This document shows, piece after piece, positions 10,044 through 20,001 of a stretch of DNA of 64,000 nucleotides. The position numbers and the translations under genes were made by a program. Origin of the DNA: an uncultured Lutibacter sp. (lineage in GTDB: Bacteria; Bacteroidota; Bacteroidia; Flavobacteriales; Flavobacteriaceae); the NCBI RefSeq assembly GCF_947493565.1, contig NZ_CANLRG010000006.1, forward strand, positions 124,001-188,000, given 5' to 3'. A model generated the notes under the pieces. The model was not told where the DNA came from, ran no database searches, and saw only the letters and a program-made list of their open reading frames with translations. Numbering within the stretch: the stretch's first letter is position 1; the number at the start of each line of letters is the position of its first letter.

Positions 10044-10763
10044 ATGGGACAAAAAACAAATCCAATAGGAAATCGTTTAGGAATTATCAGAGGATGGGAT
10101 TCTAACTGGTATGGAGGAAGAAACTACGGTGATAAATTAGCTGAAGATGATAAGATAAGAAGGTATGTACATGCCCGCTTATCTAAAGCAAGTGTTTCAA
10201 CTGTAATTATTGAGCGTACACTTAAACTTGTAACCGTTACTATCACTACTGCTAGACCAGGTATTATTATTGGTAAAGGAGGTCAAGAGGTAGACAAGTT
10301 AAAAGAAGAGCTTAAAAAAATTACAGGTAAAGAAGTTCAAATTAATATTTTTGAAATTAAACGTCCAGAATTAGATGCACGTTTAGTAGCTGCTAGTATT
10401 GCTCGTCAAATTGAGAATAGAATCTCTTACCGTAGAGCAATTAAAATGGCAATTGCTGCTACTATGCGTATGAATGCTGAAGGAATCAAAGTTCAGATTT
10501 CAGGTCGTTTAAATGGTGCTGAAATGGCACGTTCAGAGCATTATAAAGAAGGAAGAATTCCTCTTTCTACCTTTAGAGCTGATATTGATTATGCACTTGT
10601 TGAAGCTCATACTACCTACGGCCGATTAGGTGTTAAAGTATGGATTATGAAAGGCGAGGTTTATGGTAAAAGAGAATTATCACCGCTAGTTGGTCTTTCT
10701 AAAAAACAAGGAAAGAGCGATAGAGGTAACTCTAAAAGATCACAAGCTCGTAAAAGAAAATAA
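10044..10763 (+). CDS. rpsC: 30S ribosomal protein S3
   Basis: S3 lies at the mRNA entry channel and contributes to ribosome helicase activity. The 239-residue protein contains the type II KH domain with [20 protein letters not shown] (GxxG is GKGG), then [20 protein letters not shown] with the arginines and lysines that contact mRNA. The C-terminal tail is long and basic ([20 protein letters not shown]). It lies 12 bases after rplV and 24 before rplP. Confidence 0.99.
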   Translation: MGQKTNPIGNRLGIIRGWDSNWYGGRNYGDKLAEDDKIRRYVHARLSKASVSTVIIERTLKLVTVTITTARPGIIIGKGGQEVDKLKEELKKITGKEVQINIFEIKRPELDARLVAASIARQIENRISYRRAIKMAIAATMRMNAEGIKVQISGRLNGAEMARSEHYKEGRIPLSTFRADIDYALVEAHTTYGRLGVKVWIMKGEVYGKRELSPLVGLSKKQGKSDRGNSKRSQARKRK

Positions 10764-10787
10764 ATTTTTAAAATTTAGAAGGTAAAA

Positions 10788-11216
10788 ATGTTACAGCCAA
10801 AGAGAGTAAAATATCGTAAAGTACAGAAGGCTAAGGGAAATATGTCAGGTAATTCCCAAAGAGGACATCAACTTTCAAATGGAATGTTTGGTATCAAAGC
10901 TTTGGAACAAAATTTACTTACATCTCGTCAAATAGAAGCAGCTCGTATTGCAGCTACTCGTTATATGAAAAGAGAAGGTCAATTATGGATTAAAATATTT
11001 CCAGATAAGCCAATTACTAAAAAACCATTAGAAGTACGTATGGGTAAGGGTAAAGGTGCTCCAGAATATTTTGTAGCCGTAGTTAAACCTGGTAGAATTA
11101 TGTTTGAAGTAGGTGGTGTGCCTATTGATGTTGCAAAAGAAGCTTTACGTTTAGCAGCACAAAAACTTCCTGTGAAAACTAAGTTTGTTGTAGCTAGAGA
11201 TTTTGATAACGCTTAA
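10788..11216 (+). CDS. rplP: 50S ribosomal protein L16
   Basis: L16 supports the A-site and the 5S rRNA region of the large subunit. The 142-residue protein starts [19 protein letters not shown]. It has the conserved [20 protein letters not shown] segment that includes the Arg hydroxylated by YcfD-type oxygenases in some bacteria, and ends in [14 protein letters not shown]. It is in the standard S3-L16-L29 order. Confidence 0.99.
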   Translation: MLQPKRVKYRKVQKAKGNMSGNSQRGHQLSNGMFGIKALEQNLLTSRQIEAARIAATRYMKREGQLWIKIFPDKPITKKPLEVRMGKGKGAPEYFVAVVKPGRIMFEVGGVPIDVAKEALRLAAQKLPVKTKFVVARDFDNA

Positions 11217-11231
11217 TAACCGATTAAGAAA

Positions 11232-11423
11232 ATGAAACAATCTGAAATTATAGAATTATCAACTGAAGAGTTACAAGAGAAACTTGGAAGTTTAAAGAAG
11301 AGCTATACAGATCTAAAAATGGCTCATGCAATTTCGCCATTGGAAACTCCAATGCAATTGAGAGCGCTTAGAAGAACTGTGGCACGTGTGGCTACTGAAT
11401 TAACTAAAAGAGAATTACAATAA
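11232..11423 (+). CDS. rpmC: 50S ribosomal protein L29
   Basis: L29 is a small two-helix protein beside L23 at the tunnel exit. The 63-residue sequence is an antiparallel helical hairpin ([20 protein letters not shown] and [20 protein letters not shown]) of usual length. It lies 15 bases after rplP and 13 before rpsQ. Confidence 0.97.
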   Translation: MKQSEIIELSTEELQEKLGSLKKSYTDLKMAHAISPLETPMQLRALRRTVARVATELTKRELQ

Positions 11424-11436
11424 TTGTATTCAAAAG

Positions 11437-11694
11437 ATGGAAAAAAGAAATCTTAGAAAAGAGAGAATAGGTGTAGTTTCAAGTAACAAAATGGAGAAAT
11501 CTATTGTTGTTTCTGAAGTTAAAAAAATGAAACACCCTATGTACGGTAAATTCGTGTTAAGCACAAAGAAATATGTTGCTCACGATGAGAAAAATGATTG
11601 CAATATTGGAGATACTGTTAGAATAATGGAGACACGTCCAATGAGTAAATCAAAACGTTGGAGGTTAGTAGAAATCCTAGAAAGAGCAAAATAA
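11437..11694 (+). CDS. rpsQ: 30S ribosomal protein S17
   Basis: S17 is a primary binder of the 16S 5' domain. The 85-residue OB-fold protein shows [19 protein letters not shown], the [20 protein letters not shown] loop and [20 protein letters not shown]. It starts 13 bases after rpmC, and a single base separates its stop from the rplN start, which suggests translational coupling. Confidence 0.99.
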   Translation: MEKRNLRKERIGVVSSNKMEKSIVVSEVKKMKHPMYGKFVLSTKKYVAHDEKNDCNIGDTVRIMETRPMSKSKRWRLVEILERAK

Positions 11695-11695
11695 T

Positions 11696-12064
11696 ATGTT
11701 ACAAACAGAATCAAGATTACGAGTAGCAGATAATACTGGAGCTAAAGAAGTTTTAGTAATCCGCGTTTTAGGAGGAACCAAAAAACGTTATGCGTCAATT
11801 GGAGATAAAATTGTAGTAACTATTAAAGATGCTACACCAAACGGATCAGTAAAGAAAGGACAAGTTTCTAGAGCTGTTGTAGTTAGAACGAAGAAAGAAA
11901 TTAGAAGAAAAGACGGGTCTTACATTCGTTTTGATGACAATGCTTGTGTATTGTTAGATGCTTCTGAGCAAATGAAAGGAACACGTGTATTTGGGCCTGT
12001 TGCAAGAGAGCTTCGTGAAAAACAATTTATGAAAATTGTATCATTAGCACCTGAAGTGCTTTAA
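11696..12064 (+). CDS. rplN: 50S ribosomal protein L14
   Basis: L14 is at the subunit interface (bridges B5 and B8) and is the binding site of RsfS silencing factor in other bacteria. The 122-residue protein begins [20 protein letters not shown], with the family signature near [20 protein letters not shown] and the C-terminal [20 protein letters not shown]. It begins the spc part of the run, with no promoter in front of it. Confidence 0.99.
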   Translation: MLQTESRLRVADNTGAKEVLVIRVLGGTKKRYASIGDKIVVTIKDATPNGSVKKGQVSRAVVVRTKKEIRRKDGSYIRFDDNACVLLDASEQMKGTRVFGPVARELREKQFMKIVSLAPEVL

Positions 12065-12079
12065 TAAACTTATAAGATT

Positions 12080-12385
12080 ATGAAGTTAAAGATAAAATCA
12101 GGAGATACTGTTAGAGTAATGGCAGGTGACCATAAAGGGGAAGAAGGGAAAGTTGTTGAAGTTTTTCAATCTAAAAACCGTGCAATTGTAGAAGGTGTCA
12201 ATATGATATCAAAACATACAAAACCTAGTGCACAAAACCCACAAGGAGGAATTGTGAAGAAAGAAGCTTCAATTCATATATCTAATTTAATGTTACTAGA
12301 AGGTGGAGAAGTAACAAAAGTTGGTTATAGAATGGAAGGTGATAAAAAAGTTAGGTTTTCTAAAAAAACTGATAAAGCAATTTAG
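12080..12385 (+). CDS. rplX: 50S ribosomal protein L24
   Basis: L24 is an assembly-initiator protein near the tunnel exit. The 101-residue protein has the KOW motif near its N-terminus ([20 protein letters not shown]), then [20 protein letters not shown] and the conserved [10 protein letters not shown] strand. It lies 15 bases after rplN and 2 before rplE. Confidence 0.99.
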   Translation: MKLKIKSGDTVRVMAGDHKGEEGKVVEVFQSKNRAIVEGVNMISKHTKPSAQNPQGGIVKKEASIHISNLMLLEGGEVTKVGYRMEGDKKVRFSKKTDKAI

Positions 12386-12387
12386 TT

Positions 12388-12939
12388 ATGGCTTATATAC
12401 CAAGACTTAAAGAAGAGTATACTAATAGAGTAATTAAAGCTCTTACTGAAGAATACAGTTACAAAAATGTAATGCAAGTTCCTAAATTACAAAAAATTGT
12501 AATTAGTAAAGGAGTTGGAGCAGCTGTAGCTGATAAAAAATTAATTGATTATGCCGTTGAAGAGTTGACTAAAATTTCTGGTCAAAAAGCTGTATCAACT
12601 ATATCTAAAAAAGACGTTGCAACCTTTAAATTACGTAAAGGAATGCCAATTGGTGCTAAAGTAACTTTAAGAGGTGAAAAAATGTACGAATTTTTAGATA
12701 GATTGGTAACTGCATCTTTACCACGTGTAAGAGATTTTAACGGAATCAAGGCAAATGGTTTTGATGGTAGAGGAAACTATAATTTAGGTATTACTGAGCA
12801 AATCATTTTCCCTGAAATTGATATCGACAAAGTAAACAAAATTAGTGGTATGGATATTACTTTTGTAACTTCTGCTCCTACTGATAAAGAAGCAAAATCA
12901 TTATTAACGGAATTAGGTTTACCATTTAAAAAGAATTAA
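12388..12939 (+). CDS. rplE: 50S ribosomal protein L5
   Basis: L5 binds 5S rRNA and forms a bridge to S13 in the 30S head. The 183-residue protein contains [40 protein letters not shown] and [20 protein letters not shown], then the conserved [13 protein letters not shown]. It is packed between rplX and rpsN with gaps of 2 and 3 bases. Confidence 0.99.
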   Translation: MAYIPRLKEEYTNRVIKALTEEYSYKNVMQVPKLQKIVISKGVGAAVADKKLIDYAVEELTKISGQKAVSTISKKDVATFKLRKGMPIGAKVTLRGEKMYEFLDRLVTASLPRVRDFNGIKANGFDGRGNYNLGITEQIIFPEIDIDKVNKISGMDITFVTSAPTDKEAKSLLTELGLPFKKN

Positions 12940-12942
12940 GGA

Positions 12943-13212
12943 ATGGCTAAAGAATCAATGAAAGCCCGTGAGGTTAAAAGACAAAAATTAGTAGATAAGT
13001 ATGCTGAAAAGCGCAAAGCTTTAAAAGAAGCTGGAGATTACGAGGCATTACAAAAGCTACCAAAAAATGCATCACCAGTACGTTTACACAACCGTTGTAA
13101 ATTAACTGGAAGACCAAAAGGGTATATGAGACAATTTGGTATTTCACGTGTTACTTTCCGAGAAATGGCAAACCAAGGATTAATACCAGGAGTTAAAAAA
13201 GCTAGTTGGTAG
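12943..13212 (+). CDS. rpsN: 30S ribosomal protein S14 (zinc-independent type)
   Basis: S14 is a 30S head protein near the S3/S10 cluster. The 89-residue form ends [19 protein letters not shown] and [20 protein letters not shown]. The CxxC...CxxC pairs of the zinc-binding type are absent (one Cys only), so this is the longer C-minus version that needs no zinc. It is followed by a 61-base gap with a strong hairpin before rpsH. Confidence 0.98.
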   Translation: MAKESMKAREVKRQKLVDKYAEKRKALKEAGDYEALQKLPKNASPVRLHNRCKLTGRPKGYMRQFGISRVTFREMANQGLIPGVKKASW

Positions 13213-13223
13213 AATTATAAATT

Positions 13224-13258
13224 GGTTTTAGGTTCAATACTTATTGAAAACCAAAACC
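13224..13258 (+). promoter_or_regulatory. Hairpin in the rpsN-rpsH gap
   Basis: GGTTTT and AAAACC close the stem, GGT pairs with ACC, and TCAAT pairs with ATTGA around the loop ACTT. That gives 14 base pairs interrupted by small A bulges. No T-tract follows, so it is not a terminator. It ends 15 bases before the rpsH start, where a structured RNA could control translation. S8 is a known autoregulator of the spc operon in E. coli; that it acts here is inference. Confidence 0.5.
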
Positions 13259-13273
13259 GTAAATTATTAAAAA

Positions 13274-13672
13274 ATGATTACAGATCCAATCGCAGATTAT
13301 CTAACAAGAGTTAGAAATGCTATTATGGCAAATCACAGAGTTGTTGAAATTCCAGCATCTAACATTAAAAAAGAAATAACTAAGATTTTATTTGATCAAG
13401 GTTATATTTTAAGTTACAAGTTTGAAGACAACACTGTTCAAGGAACAATTAAGATTGCTTTAAAGTATGATAAAGTTTCAAAATCTTCAGTTATTAAGAA
13501 ACTACAACGTGTAAGTACACCTGGTTTACGTAAATACGTAGGTGCAGATGAAATGCCTCGCGTATTAAATGGATTAGGTATTGCTATAATATCTACATCT
13601 AAAGGAGTTATGACAAACAAACAAGCTCGTGCTGAACACGTGGGTGGTGAAGTTTTATGTTACGTATATTAA
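13274..13672 (+). CDS. rpsH: 30S ribosomal protein S8
   Basis: S8 is a primary binder of the 16S central domain and in E. coli represses the spc operon by binding an rRNA-like mRNA structure. The 132-residue protein starts MITDPIADYLTRVRNAIMAN. It carries the conserved ISTSKGVMTNKQARAEHVGG C-terminal block that contacts helix 21, ending in EVLCYVY. A hairpin directly upstream makes this gene a plausible control point. Confidence 0.99.
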   Translation: MITDPIADYLTRVRNAIMANHRVVEIPASNIKKEITKILFDQGYILSYKFEDNTVQGTIKIALKYDKVSKSSVIKKLQRVSTPGLRKYVGADEMPRVLNGLGIAIISTSKGVMTNKQARAEHVGGEVLCYVY

Positions 13673-13689
13673 TAAAGAACTAAAGAAAG

Positions 13690-14235
13690 ATGTCAAGAAT
13701 AGGAAATAACCCAATAACTTTACCAGAAGGTGTTACATTTGAAGTAAAAGATAATGTAGTGACCATTAAAGGTAAATTGGGAGAGTTAACTCAAGAAATT
13801 ACAGACGATATTACAGTTAAAACTGAAGACGGAACATTAGTTGTTGAACGCCCATCAGATAGTAAAAATCATAAGGCTAAACATGGTTTATACAGATCTT
13901 TACTAAGCAATATGATTATAGGTGTTTCTAAAGGATGGACTAAAGAGTTGGAACTTGTTGGTGTTGGATATAGAGCAAGTAACCAAGGTCAAGTATTAGA
14001 TTTAGCCTTAGGTTTTTCACATAATATAGTTATAGATATAGCTCCAGAAGTTAAAGTTGAAACTGTATCAGAAAAAGGAAAAAATCCGTTAGTTAAACTA
14101 ACTTCATTCGATAAGCAATTAGTTGGAGCGGTTGCGGCTAAGATTAGATCTTTCCGTAAACCAGAACCATACAAAGGAAAAGGAGTTAAGTTTGTAGGAG
14201 AAATATTAAGAAGAAAAGCAGGTAAATCTGCATAA
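13690..14235 (+). CDS. rplF: 50S ribosomal protein L6
   Basis: L6 lies by the sarcin-ricin loop and the factor-binding site. The 181-residue protein begins SRIGNNPITLPEGVTFEVKD. It shows two homologous halves and ends with the signature KIRSFRKPEPYKGKGVKFVG and EILRRKAGK. It lies 17 bases after rpsH. Confidence 0.99.
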   Translation: MSRIGNNPITLPEGVTFEVKDNVVTIKGKLGELTQEITDDITVKTEDGTLVVERPSDSKNHKAKHGLYRSLLSNMIIGVSKGWTKELELVGVGYRASNQGQVLDLALGFSHNIVIDIAPEVKVETVSEKGKNPLVKLTSFDKQLVGAVAAKIRSFRKPEPYKGKGVKFVGEILRRKAGKSA

Positions 14236-14248
14236 TAATTAAGATATT

Positions 14249-14602
14249 ATGGCATTATCAAAGCTTGAAAGAAGAATTAGAATTAAGCATAGAATTAGAA
14301 AAATTGTATTTGGTACAACTACTAAACCTAGATTATCTGTGTTTAGAAGCAACAAAGAAATTTATGCTCAATTAGTAGATGATACAAAAGGTACTACAAT
14401 TGTATCAGTATCATCAAGAGATAAAGATATCGAATCAACAGGTTCAAAATCAGATATTGCAAAAGCTGTAGGTAAATCTATTGCAGAAAAAGCAATTAAA
14501 AATGGTGTAGAGTCAGTTTCATTTGATAGAAATGGATTTTTGTATCACGGTAGAGTAAAAGCTCTAGCAGACGCTGCAAGAGAAGCAGGTTTAAAATTTT
14601 AG
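14249..14602 (+). CDS. rplR: 50S ribosomal protein L18
   Basis: L18 carries 5S rRNA into the large subunit together with L5. The 117-residue protein has the basic N-terminal [20 protein letters not shown], the [18 protein letters not shown] strands and the C-terminal [20 protein letters not shown]. Order and spacing (13 bases after rplF, 6 before rpsE) are standard. Confidence 0.99.
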   Translation: MALSKLERRIRIKHRIRKIVFGTTTKPRLSVFRSNKEIYAQLVDDTKGTTIVSVSSRDKDIESTGSKSDIAKAVGKSIAEKAIKNGVESVSFDRNGFLYHGRVKALADAAREAGLKF

Positions 14603-14608
14603 TAAATT

Positions 14609-15133
14609 ATGTATCAAAAATACAAAAACGTAGAAAGAGTAAAACCTAGTGGGTTAGAACTACAAGATCATTTAGTTGGTGTACAAAGAGTTACTAAAGT
14701 AACTAAAGGAGGTAGAGCCTTTGGTTTTTCAGCTATTGTTGTAGTTGGAGATGGTAATGGAGTTGTTGGCCATGGATTAGGTAAATCTAAAGATGTCGCT
14801 TCAGCAATTGCAAAAGCAATTGAAGATGCAAAGAAAAATTTAGTTAGAATTCCAATTATTAACCAAACACTACCTCATGAACAAAAAGGTAAGTTTGGAG
14901 GAGCTAGAGTATATTTAAAACCAGCTTCACACGGTACAGGAGTTATAGCTGGTGGTGCGGTACGTGCGGTACTTGAGTCTGTGGGAGTACACGATGTACT
15001 TTCAAAGTCACAAGGTTCATCAAATCCACATAATGTTGTAAAAGCAACTTTTGATGCTTTATTGCAATTACGTAGTGCTAGTATGATTGCTCAAGAAAGA
15101 GGAATTTCTTTAGAAAAAGTATTTAAAGGATAA
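14609..15133 (+). CDS. rpsE: 30S ribosomal protein S5
   Basis: S5 joins the 30S body and head and affects decoding fidelity. The 174-residue protein includes the dsRBD-like N-terminal half with [20 protein letters not shown] and [20 protein letters not shown]. The loop region [20 protein letters not shown] and the C-terminal S5-fold half follow. It is co-transcribed with rplR and rpmD. Confidence 0.99.
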   Translation: MYQKYKNVERVKPSGLELQDHLVGVQRVTKVTKGGRAFGFSAIVVVGDGNGVVGHGLGKSKDVASAIAKAIEDAKKNLVRIPIINQTLPHEQKGKFGGARVYLKPASHGTGVIAGGAVRAVLESVGVHDVLSKSQGSSNPHNVVKATFDALLQLRSASMIAQERGISLEKVFKG

Positions 15134-15147
15134 AAACAAGGAGTACG

Positions 15148-15330
15148 ATGGCAAAAATAAAAGTAACACAAGTTAAAAGTAAAATTAGACGTCCTCAAAA
15201 TCAAAAAAGAACTTTGGAGGCACTAGGTTTACGTAAGATGGGACAAGTAGTTGAGCATGAGGCGACTCCAACTATCCTTGGAATGGTAAATAAAGTTAAA
15301 CACTTAGTTTCTTTTGAAGAAATTAAATAA
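15148..15330 (+). CDS. rpmD: 50S ribosomal protein L30
   Basis: L30 is a small non-essential protein of the large subunit. The 60-residue sequence AKIKVTQVKSKIRRPQNQ, followed by LEALGLRKMGQVVEHEATPT, is the complete bacterial family signature. It is 14 bases after rpsE and 14 before rplO. Confidence 0.98.
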   Translation: MAKIKVTQVKSKIRRPQNQKRTLEALGLRKMGQVVEHEATPTILGMVNKVKHLVSFEEIK

Positions 15331-15344
15331 CATTTTATAAAGTA

Positions 15345-15797
15345 ATGACATTAAATAACTTACAACCTGCAGAAGGATCAGTTAAAAATCAAGGCAAACG
15401 TGTTGGTAGAGGACAAGGTTCTGGTAAAGGAGGAACCGCTACAAGAGGTCATAAAGGAGCAAAATCTCGTTCTGGATACTCTAAAAAAGTAGGATTCGAA
15501 GGAGGCCAAATGCCTTTACAAAGACGTGTTCCTAAATTTGGTTTTACAAATATTAACCGTAAGGAATATGTAGGTGTAAATTTACATAAACTTCAAGAGT
15601 TAGTTGATAACAAAAAAATTGAAGATACTGTAACATTAGATGTTTTAGTAGAAAACCGTTTAGCACGTAGAAGTGACCTAGTGAAAATATTAGGTAATGG
15701 AGAGCTAAAAGCTAAATTGAATGTAACTGTTCATAAATTTACAGCTACAGCAAAAGCTGCAATTGAAAAAGCTGGTGGAACAGCTGAAACGTTATAA
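15345..15797 (+). CDS. rplO: 50S ribosomal protein L15
   Basis: L15 is a late-assembly protein whose long Gly/Arg-rich N-terminal arm threads into the 23S core. The 150-residue protein shows MTLNNLQPAEGSVKNQGKRV, then GRGQGSGKGGTATRGHKGAK and GGQMPLQRRVPKFGF. The C-terminal globular part ends AAIEKAGGTAETL. It directly precedes secY, as in most bacteria. Confidence 0.99.
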   Translation: MTLNNLQPAEGSVKNQGKRVGRGQGSGKGGTATRGHKGAKSRSGYSKKVGFEGGQMPLQRRVPKFGFTNINRKEYVGVNLHKLQELVDNKKIEDTVTLDVLVENRLARRSDLVKILGNGELKAKLNVTVHKFTATAKAAIEKAGGTAETL

Positions 15798-15808
15798 TAT
15801 AATTATAG

Positions 15809-17146
15809 ATGAAAAAATTTATTCAAACCCTTAAAGACATTTGGACAATAGAAGAACTTAGAAATAAGATTTTATTGACACTTGGATTTATGACAATTTA
15901 TCGTTTTGCTGCACAAGTACCATTACCTGGTATTGATATTACTGTTGCTCAAGCTGCATTACAAAATCAAACAAGTGGTGGTGGAATTTTAGGATTGTTA
16001 GATATGTTTACAGGAGGAGCTTTTGCTCAAGCATCTGTAGTAGCTTTAGGTATTATGCCTTACATATCTGCTTCTATTGTTGTTCAGCTAATGGGAATTG
16101 CTGTTCCATATTTGCAAAAATTACAAAAAGATGGTGAAAGTGGAAGGAAAAAAATCAATCAAATTACACGTTGGTTAACTATTGCTATTACGATGGTTCA
16201 AGGACCAGCTTATATTACAAATATTTACCAATTAATTCCTTCTTCAGCGTTCTACATTAGTGGAAGTATGTTTTGGATATCATCAATGGTAATTTTAACA
16301 GCTGGAACTATATTTGCAATGTGGTTAGGTGAAAAAATTACTGATAAAGGAATTGGAAATGGTATTTCATTGTTAATTATGATTGGTATTATTGCACGTT
16401 TCCCAAGTTCTTTTATTCAAGAAGCAGTTTCAAAAATTACAGCTTCTAACGGTGGTTTGATTATGATTTTGATTGAAGTAATAATGTGGTTTTTAGTAAT
16501 ACTTGTTTGTGTGTATTTAGTAACTGCAGTTCGAAGAATTGCTGTACAATATGCAAGAAAAACAGTAGCAGGTAACATAAAAAATGTTGCTTCTGGTGCA
16601 AGAGATTACATTCCATTAAAATTAAATTCATCTGGTGTAATGCCAATTATATTTGCACAAGCTATTATGTTTGCGCCAGCATTATTAGCAAGATCAGAAA
16701 ATGATATGATTAAGTCTATTGGAATTGAATTTTCTAATATGTTTGGTTTATGGTATAATGTTTTATTTGCTTTGTTAATTATAATATTTAGTTATTTTTA
16801 CACTGCAATTACAATACCAACCAATAAAATGGCTGATGACTTAAAGAGAAGCGGTGGTTTTATCCCTGGAATTAGACCAGGAAAAGATACAGCTGAAATG
16901 TTAGATAGAGTTTTATCTTTAATAACATTCCCAGGATCATTATTTTTAGCTGTAGTAGCCATACTACCTGCTATAGTTGTTAAATTTGGTTTAACACACT
17001 CTTGGGCTTTATTTTATGGAGGAACATCATTGTTAATTATGGTAGGAGTTGCAATTGATACCATTCAACAGATTAACTCTCATTTATTAAATCGTCACTA
17101 TGATGGTTTAATGAAAAAAGGAACTAAAAGAAAATCAGTAGCATAA
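15809..17146 (+). CDS. secY: Protein translocase subunit SecY
   Basis: SecY is the channel of the Sec translocon in the inner membrane. The 445-residue protein has the expected ten membrane segments. Hallmarks seen are FRFAAQ-like [14 protein letters not shown] near the N-terminus, [13 protein letters not shown] in segment 2, [20 protein letters not shown] and the C-terminal [11 protein letters not shown] tail. Loop residues that contact SecA and the ribosome lie around [20 protein letters not shown]. It starts 12 bases after rplO, and its stop overlaps the infA start by one base, coupling it to translation factor synthesis. Confidence 0.99.
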   Translation: MKKFIQTLKDIWTIEELRNKILLTLGFMTIYRFAAQVPLPGIDITVAQAALQNQTSGGGILGLLDMFTGGAFAQASVVALGIMPYISASIVVQLMGIAVPYLQKLQKDGESGRKKINQITRWLTIAITMVQGPAYITNIYQLIPSSAFYISGSMFWISSMVILTAGTIFAMWLGEKITDKGIGNGISLLIMIGIIARFPSSFIQEAVSKITASNGGLIMILIEVIMWFLVILVCVYLVTAVRRIAVQYARKTVAGNIKNVASGARDYIPLKLNSSGVMPIIFAQAIMFAPALLARSENDMIKSIGIEFSNMFGLWYNVLFALLIIIFSYFYTAITIPTNKMADDLKRSGGFIPGIRPGKDTAEMLDRVLSLITFPGSLFLAVVAILPAIVVKFGLTHSWALFYGGTSLLIMVGVAIDTIQQINSHLLNRHYDGLMKKGTKRKSVA

Positions 17147-17361
17147 TGGCAAAACAACCAGCAATACAACAAGACGGAACTATTACAGAAGCGTTATCTA
17201 ACGCGATGTTTCGTGTAGAGTTGGAAAATGGACACATTGTAACAGCTCATATTTCAGGTAAAATGCGTATGCATTATATTAAATTATTACCAGGAGATAA
17301 AGTGAAGTTAGAAATGAGTCCGTACGATTTAACAAAAGCAAGAATTACTTACAGATATTAA
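17146..17361 (+). CDS. infA: Translation initiation factor IF-1
   Basis: IF-1 blocks the A-site during initiation. The 71-residue single OB-fold protein [20 protein letters not shown], then [20 protein letters not shown] and ARITYRY, is full length. It overlaps secY by one base (TAATG) and is followed 12 bases later by rpmJ, the order seen in many bacteria that lack adk/map at this site. Confidence 0.99.
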   Translation: MAKQPAIQQDGTITEALSNAMFRVELENGHIVTAHISGKMRMHYIKLLPGDKVKLEMSPYDLTKARITYRY

Positions 17362-17373
17362 AGGTAAAATCCG

Positions 17374-17490
17374 ATGAAAGTTAGAGCATCAGTAAAAAAG
17401 AGAAGTGCCGAGTGCAAAATTGTGCGTAGAAAAGGCAGATTATATGTAATCAATAAAAAGAATCCTAGATTTAAACAAAGACAAGGATAG
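17374..17490 (+). CDS. rpmJ: 50S ribosomal protein L36
   Basis: This 38-residue gene lies in the gap between infA and rpsM. Its product starts [20 protein letters not shown] and ends [13 protein letters not shown]36 is a small late-assembly zinc-ribbon protein, but this copy has a single Cys (Cys14) in place of the C..C...C..H zinc site, so it is the zinc-independent type, matching the zinc-independent S14. The stop is two bases before rpsM. Confidence 0.97.
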   Translation: MKVRASVKKRSAECKIVRRKGRLYVINKKNPRFKQRQG

Positions 17491-17492
17491 TT

Positions 17493-17867
17493 ATGGCAAG
17501 AATAGCAGGTATTGATATTCCAAAAAACAAAAGAGGTGTTATTGCATTAACATATATTTTTGGAATAGGTAAAAGTAAAGCTAAAGAAATTTTAGCAACA
17601 GCAAAAGTTGACGAAAATACAAAAGTTCAAGATTGGACTGATCAAGAAATTCATGATATTCGTGAGGCTGTAGGTGAGTTAACAATTGAAGGTGAATTAC
17701 GCTCTGAAATCCAATTGAGTATTAAACGTTTAATGGATATTGGTTGTTACAGAGGAATTCGTCATAGAACAGGATTACCTTTACGAGGTCAAAGAACCAA
17801 AAATAATTCTAGAACTAGAAAAGGTAAGCGTAAAACTGTAGCTAATAAGAAAAAAGCAACTAAATAA
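17493..17867 (+). CDS. rpsM: 30S ribosomal protein S13
   Basis: S13 at the top of the 30S head contacts P-site tRNA and bridges to L5. The 124-residue protein begins [20 protein letters not shown]. It has the helix-turn segment [19 protein letters not shown] and the C-terminal [20 protein letters not shown], with a lysine-rich tail that reaches tRNA. It opens the alpha-operon part of the run, with no new promoter visible. Confidence 0.99.
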   Translation: MARIAGIDIPKNKRGVIALTYIFGIGKSKAKEILATAKVDENTKVQDWTDQEIHDIREAVGELTIEGELRSEIQLSIKRLMDIGCYRGIRHRTGLPLRGQRTKNNSRTRKGKRKTVANKKKATK

Positions 17868-17879
17868 TAACTAAATATT

Positions 17880-18263
17880 ATGGCGAAAGCAAGTTCAAAA
17901 AAACGTAAAGTTATTGTTGAGGCAGTTGGTGAAGCACACATCACAGCTTCATTCAACAATATTATCATCTCACTTACAAATAAAAGAGGAGATGTTATTT
18001 CTTGGTCATCAGCTGGGAAAATGGGATTTAGAGGTTCAAAAAAGAATACACCATATGCTGCTCAATTAGCTGCTGAAGATTGTGCACGTGTTGCTCATGA
18101 AGCAGGAATGAGAAAAGTTAAAGTGTATGTGAAAGGACCAGGTAACGGTAGAGAATCTGCAATTAGATCAATTCATAATTTAGGAATTGAAGTTTCAGAA
18201 ATCATCGATGTTACACCTATGCCACACAATGGTTGTAGACCTCCAAAAAGAAGAAGAGTATAA
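17880..18263 (+). CDS. rpsK: 30S ribosomal protein S11
   Basis: S11 is on the 30S platform next to the mRNA exit side. The 127-residue protein contains [20 protein letters not shown], the [20 protein letters not shown] block and the C-terminal [17 protein letters not shown] signature. In some species the Asn-Gly here becomes isoaspartate. It is separated from rpsD by an 81-base structured gap. Confidence 0.99.
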   Translation: MAKASSKKRKVIVEAVGEAHITASFNNIIISLTNKRGDVISWSSAGKMGFRGSKKNTPYAAQLAAEDCARVAHEAGMRKVKVYVKGPGNGRESAIRSIHNLGIEVSEIIDVTPMPHNGCRPPKRRRV

Positions 18264-18344
18264 TTAATTAAATTTTAACCGATAGGATTTTAGATTATCG
18301 AAGGATTAGCCTTAATTCATAATCCCTATCATTAACTATAAAAA
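18264..18344 (+). promoter_or_regulatory. Candidate S4-type ribosomal protein leader before rpsD
   Basis: An outer stem GATAGGATT (18281-18289) pairs with AATCCCTATC (18321-18330) with one extra C. Inside it, AAGG (18301-18304) and CCTT (18310-18313) form a small hairpin with loop ATTAG, and a possible TAT-CG element lies between. No T-tract follows. I recall that an S4 autoregulatory leader class has been described for Bacteroidia. Position directly before rpsD fits it, but I cannot check the covariance model here. Confidence 0.6.
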
Positions 18345-18950
18345 ATGGCAAGATATACAGGACCAAAAACTAAAATTGCTCGTAAATTTGGTGAAGCAAT
18401 TTTTGGAGAAGATAAATCTTTTGAAAAAAGAAACTATCCTCCAGGACAACATGGAAATAATAGACGTAGAGGAAAAAAATCTGAATACGCAATTCAATTA
18501 GCAGAAAAGCAAAAAGCTAAATATACTTATGGTATATTAGAAAAACAATTCTCTAACATCTTCAAAAAAGCTTCTGCTTCAACTGGAGTAACAGGTGAAA
18601 TTTTACTTCAATTATGTGAATCACGTTTAGATAATGTTGTTTATAGATTAGGAATTGCCCCAAGCCGAAGTGCTGCTCGTCAATTAGTATCACACAGACA
18701 CATCACAGTTAATGGTGATTTAGTTAGCATACCATCATATACTTTAAGACCTGGTGATGTTGTAGCAGTAAGAGAAAAATCTAAATCATTAGTTGCTATT
18801 GAAGATTCTTTAGCTAACAGAAGTGATGTTTACGAATGGCTTACTTGGAATTCAGATACTAAACAAGGAAACTTTGTAAGTGTACCTGAAAGAATTCAAA
18901 TTCCAGAAAACATTAAGGAACAATTAATCGTAGAGTTATACTCTAAATAA
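18345..18950 (+). CDS. rpsD: 30S ribosomal protein S4
   Basis: S4 nucleates assembly of the 16S 5' domain and represses the alpha operon in many bacteria. The 201-residue protein lacks the N-terminal zinc cysteines ([19 protein letters not shown]). It carries [20 protein letters not shown], then the S4 RNA-binding domain [20 protein letters not shown] with [19 protein letters not shown]. Here it sits between rpsK and rpoA, after a structured leader likely bound by its own product. Confidence 0.99.
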   Translation: MARYTGPKTKIARKFGEAIFGEDKSFEKRNYPPGQHGNNRRRGKKSEYAIQLAEKQKAKYTYGILEKQFSNIFKKASASTGVTGEILLQLCESRLDNVVYRLGIAPSRSAARQLVSHRHITVNGDLVSIPSYTLRPGDVVAVREKSKSLVAIEDSLANRSDVYEWLTWNSDTKQGNFVSVPERIQIPENIKEQLIVELYSK

Positions 18951-18972
18951 TTTTAAAGATACCAATTCAATT

Positions 18973-19965
18973 ATGGCAATTTTAAATTTTCAAAAGCCCG
19001 ATAAAGTAATAATGATCGATTCTACCGATTTTAATGGTAGATTCGAATTCAGACCATTAGAACCAGGTTTTGGTTTAACTATTGGTAATGCTTTAAGAAG
19101 AGTGCTTTTATCTTCGTTAGAAGGTTTTGCAATAACATCACTTCGTATTGAAGGTATTGAACATGAATTTTCAACAATTAAAGGTGTTGTTGAAGATGTA
19201 ACAGAAATTATTTTAAACCTAAAACAAGTTCGTTTTAAAAAGCAAATTGAAGATTCTGACAGAGAAACTGTTAATATTTCAATTTCAAATCAAGAGCAAT
19301 TAACTGCTGGTGATTTACAAAAATACATTTCTGGTTTTCAAATATTAAATCACGATTTAGTTATATGCAATATGGAGAAGTCTGTGAACTTAGATTTCGA
19401 AATAACTATTGAAAAAGGAAGAGGATTTGTACCAGCTGAAGAAAATAAAAAATCGGGAGTAGCTTTAGGTACAATTTTTACAGACTCTATTTTTACACCA
19501 ATTAAAAATGTAAAATACGCTGTTGAAAATTTCCGTGTTGAGCAAAAAACAGATTATGAAAAATTAGTTTTTGATATTACTACTGATGGATCAATTGCTC
19601 CAAAAGATGCCTTAACTGAAGCTGCAAAAATATTAATTCATCACTTTATGTTATTCTCTGATGAGCGTATTACTTTAGAAGCTGATGAAATTGCACAAAC
19701 TGAAACTTATGATGAAGAATCATTGCATATGCGTCAGTTATTAAAAACAAAATTAGTGGATATGGATTTATCTGTTAGAGCACTAAATTGTTTAAAAGCA
19801 GCAGAGGTTGATACTTTAGGTGATTTAGTATCATTTAATAAAAACGATTTAATGAAGTTCCGTAATTTCGGTAAAAAATCTTTAACAGAATTAGACGAAT
19901 TAGTTCATAATAAAGGTTTAAACTTTGGAATGGATTTGAGTAAATATAAATTAGATAAAGATTAA
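18973..19965 (+). CDS. rpoA: DNA-directed RNA polymerase subunit alpha
   Basis: The alpha subunit dimerises to start polymerase assembly, and its C-terminal domain contacts upstream DNA and activators. The 330-residue protein has the N-terminal dimerisation domain ([20 protein letters not shown]), an acidic linker near residue 240 and the alpha-CTD with [20 protein letters not shown] and [13 protein letters not shown]. Its place between rpsD and rplQ is standard. Bacteroidota alpha-CTD may contact the T/A-rich stretches upstream of several promoters in this window. Confidence 0.99.
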   Translation: MAILNFQKPDKVIMIDSTDFNGRFEFRPLEPGFGLTIGNALRRVLLSSLEGFAITSLRIEGIEHEFSTIKGVVEDVTEIILNLKQVRFKKQIEDSDRETVNISISNQEQLTAGDLQKYISGFQILNHDLVICNMEKSVNLDFEITIEKGRGFVPAEENKKSGVALGTIFTDSIFTPIKNVKYAVENFRVEQKTDYEKLVFDITTDGSIAPKDALTEAAKILIHHFMLFSDERITLEADEIAQTETYDEESLHMRQLLKTKLVDMDLSVRALNCLKAAEVDTLGDLVSFNKNDLMKFRNFGKKSLTELDELVHNKGLNFGMDLSKYKLDKD

Positions 19966-20001
19966 TTTAAAACTTTTGTTTTAAATAAGATAAGATAAGA
20001 G

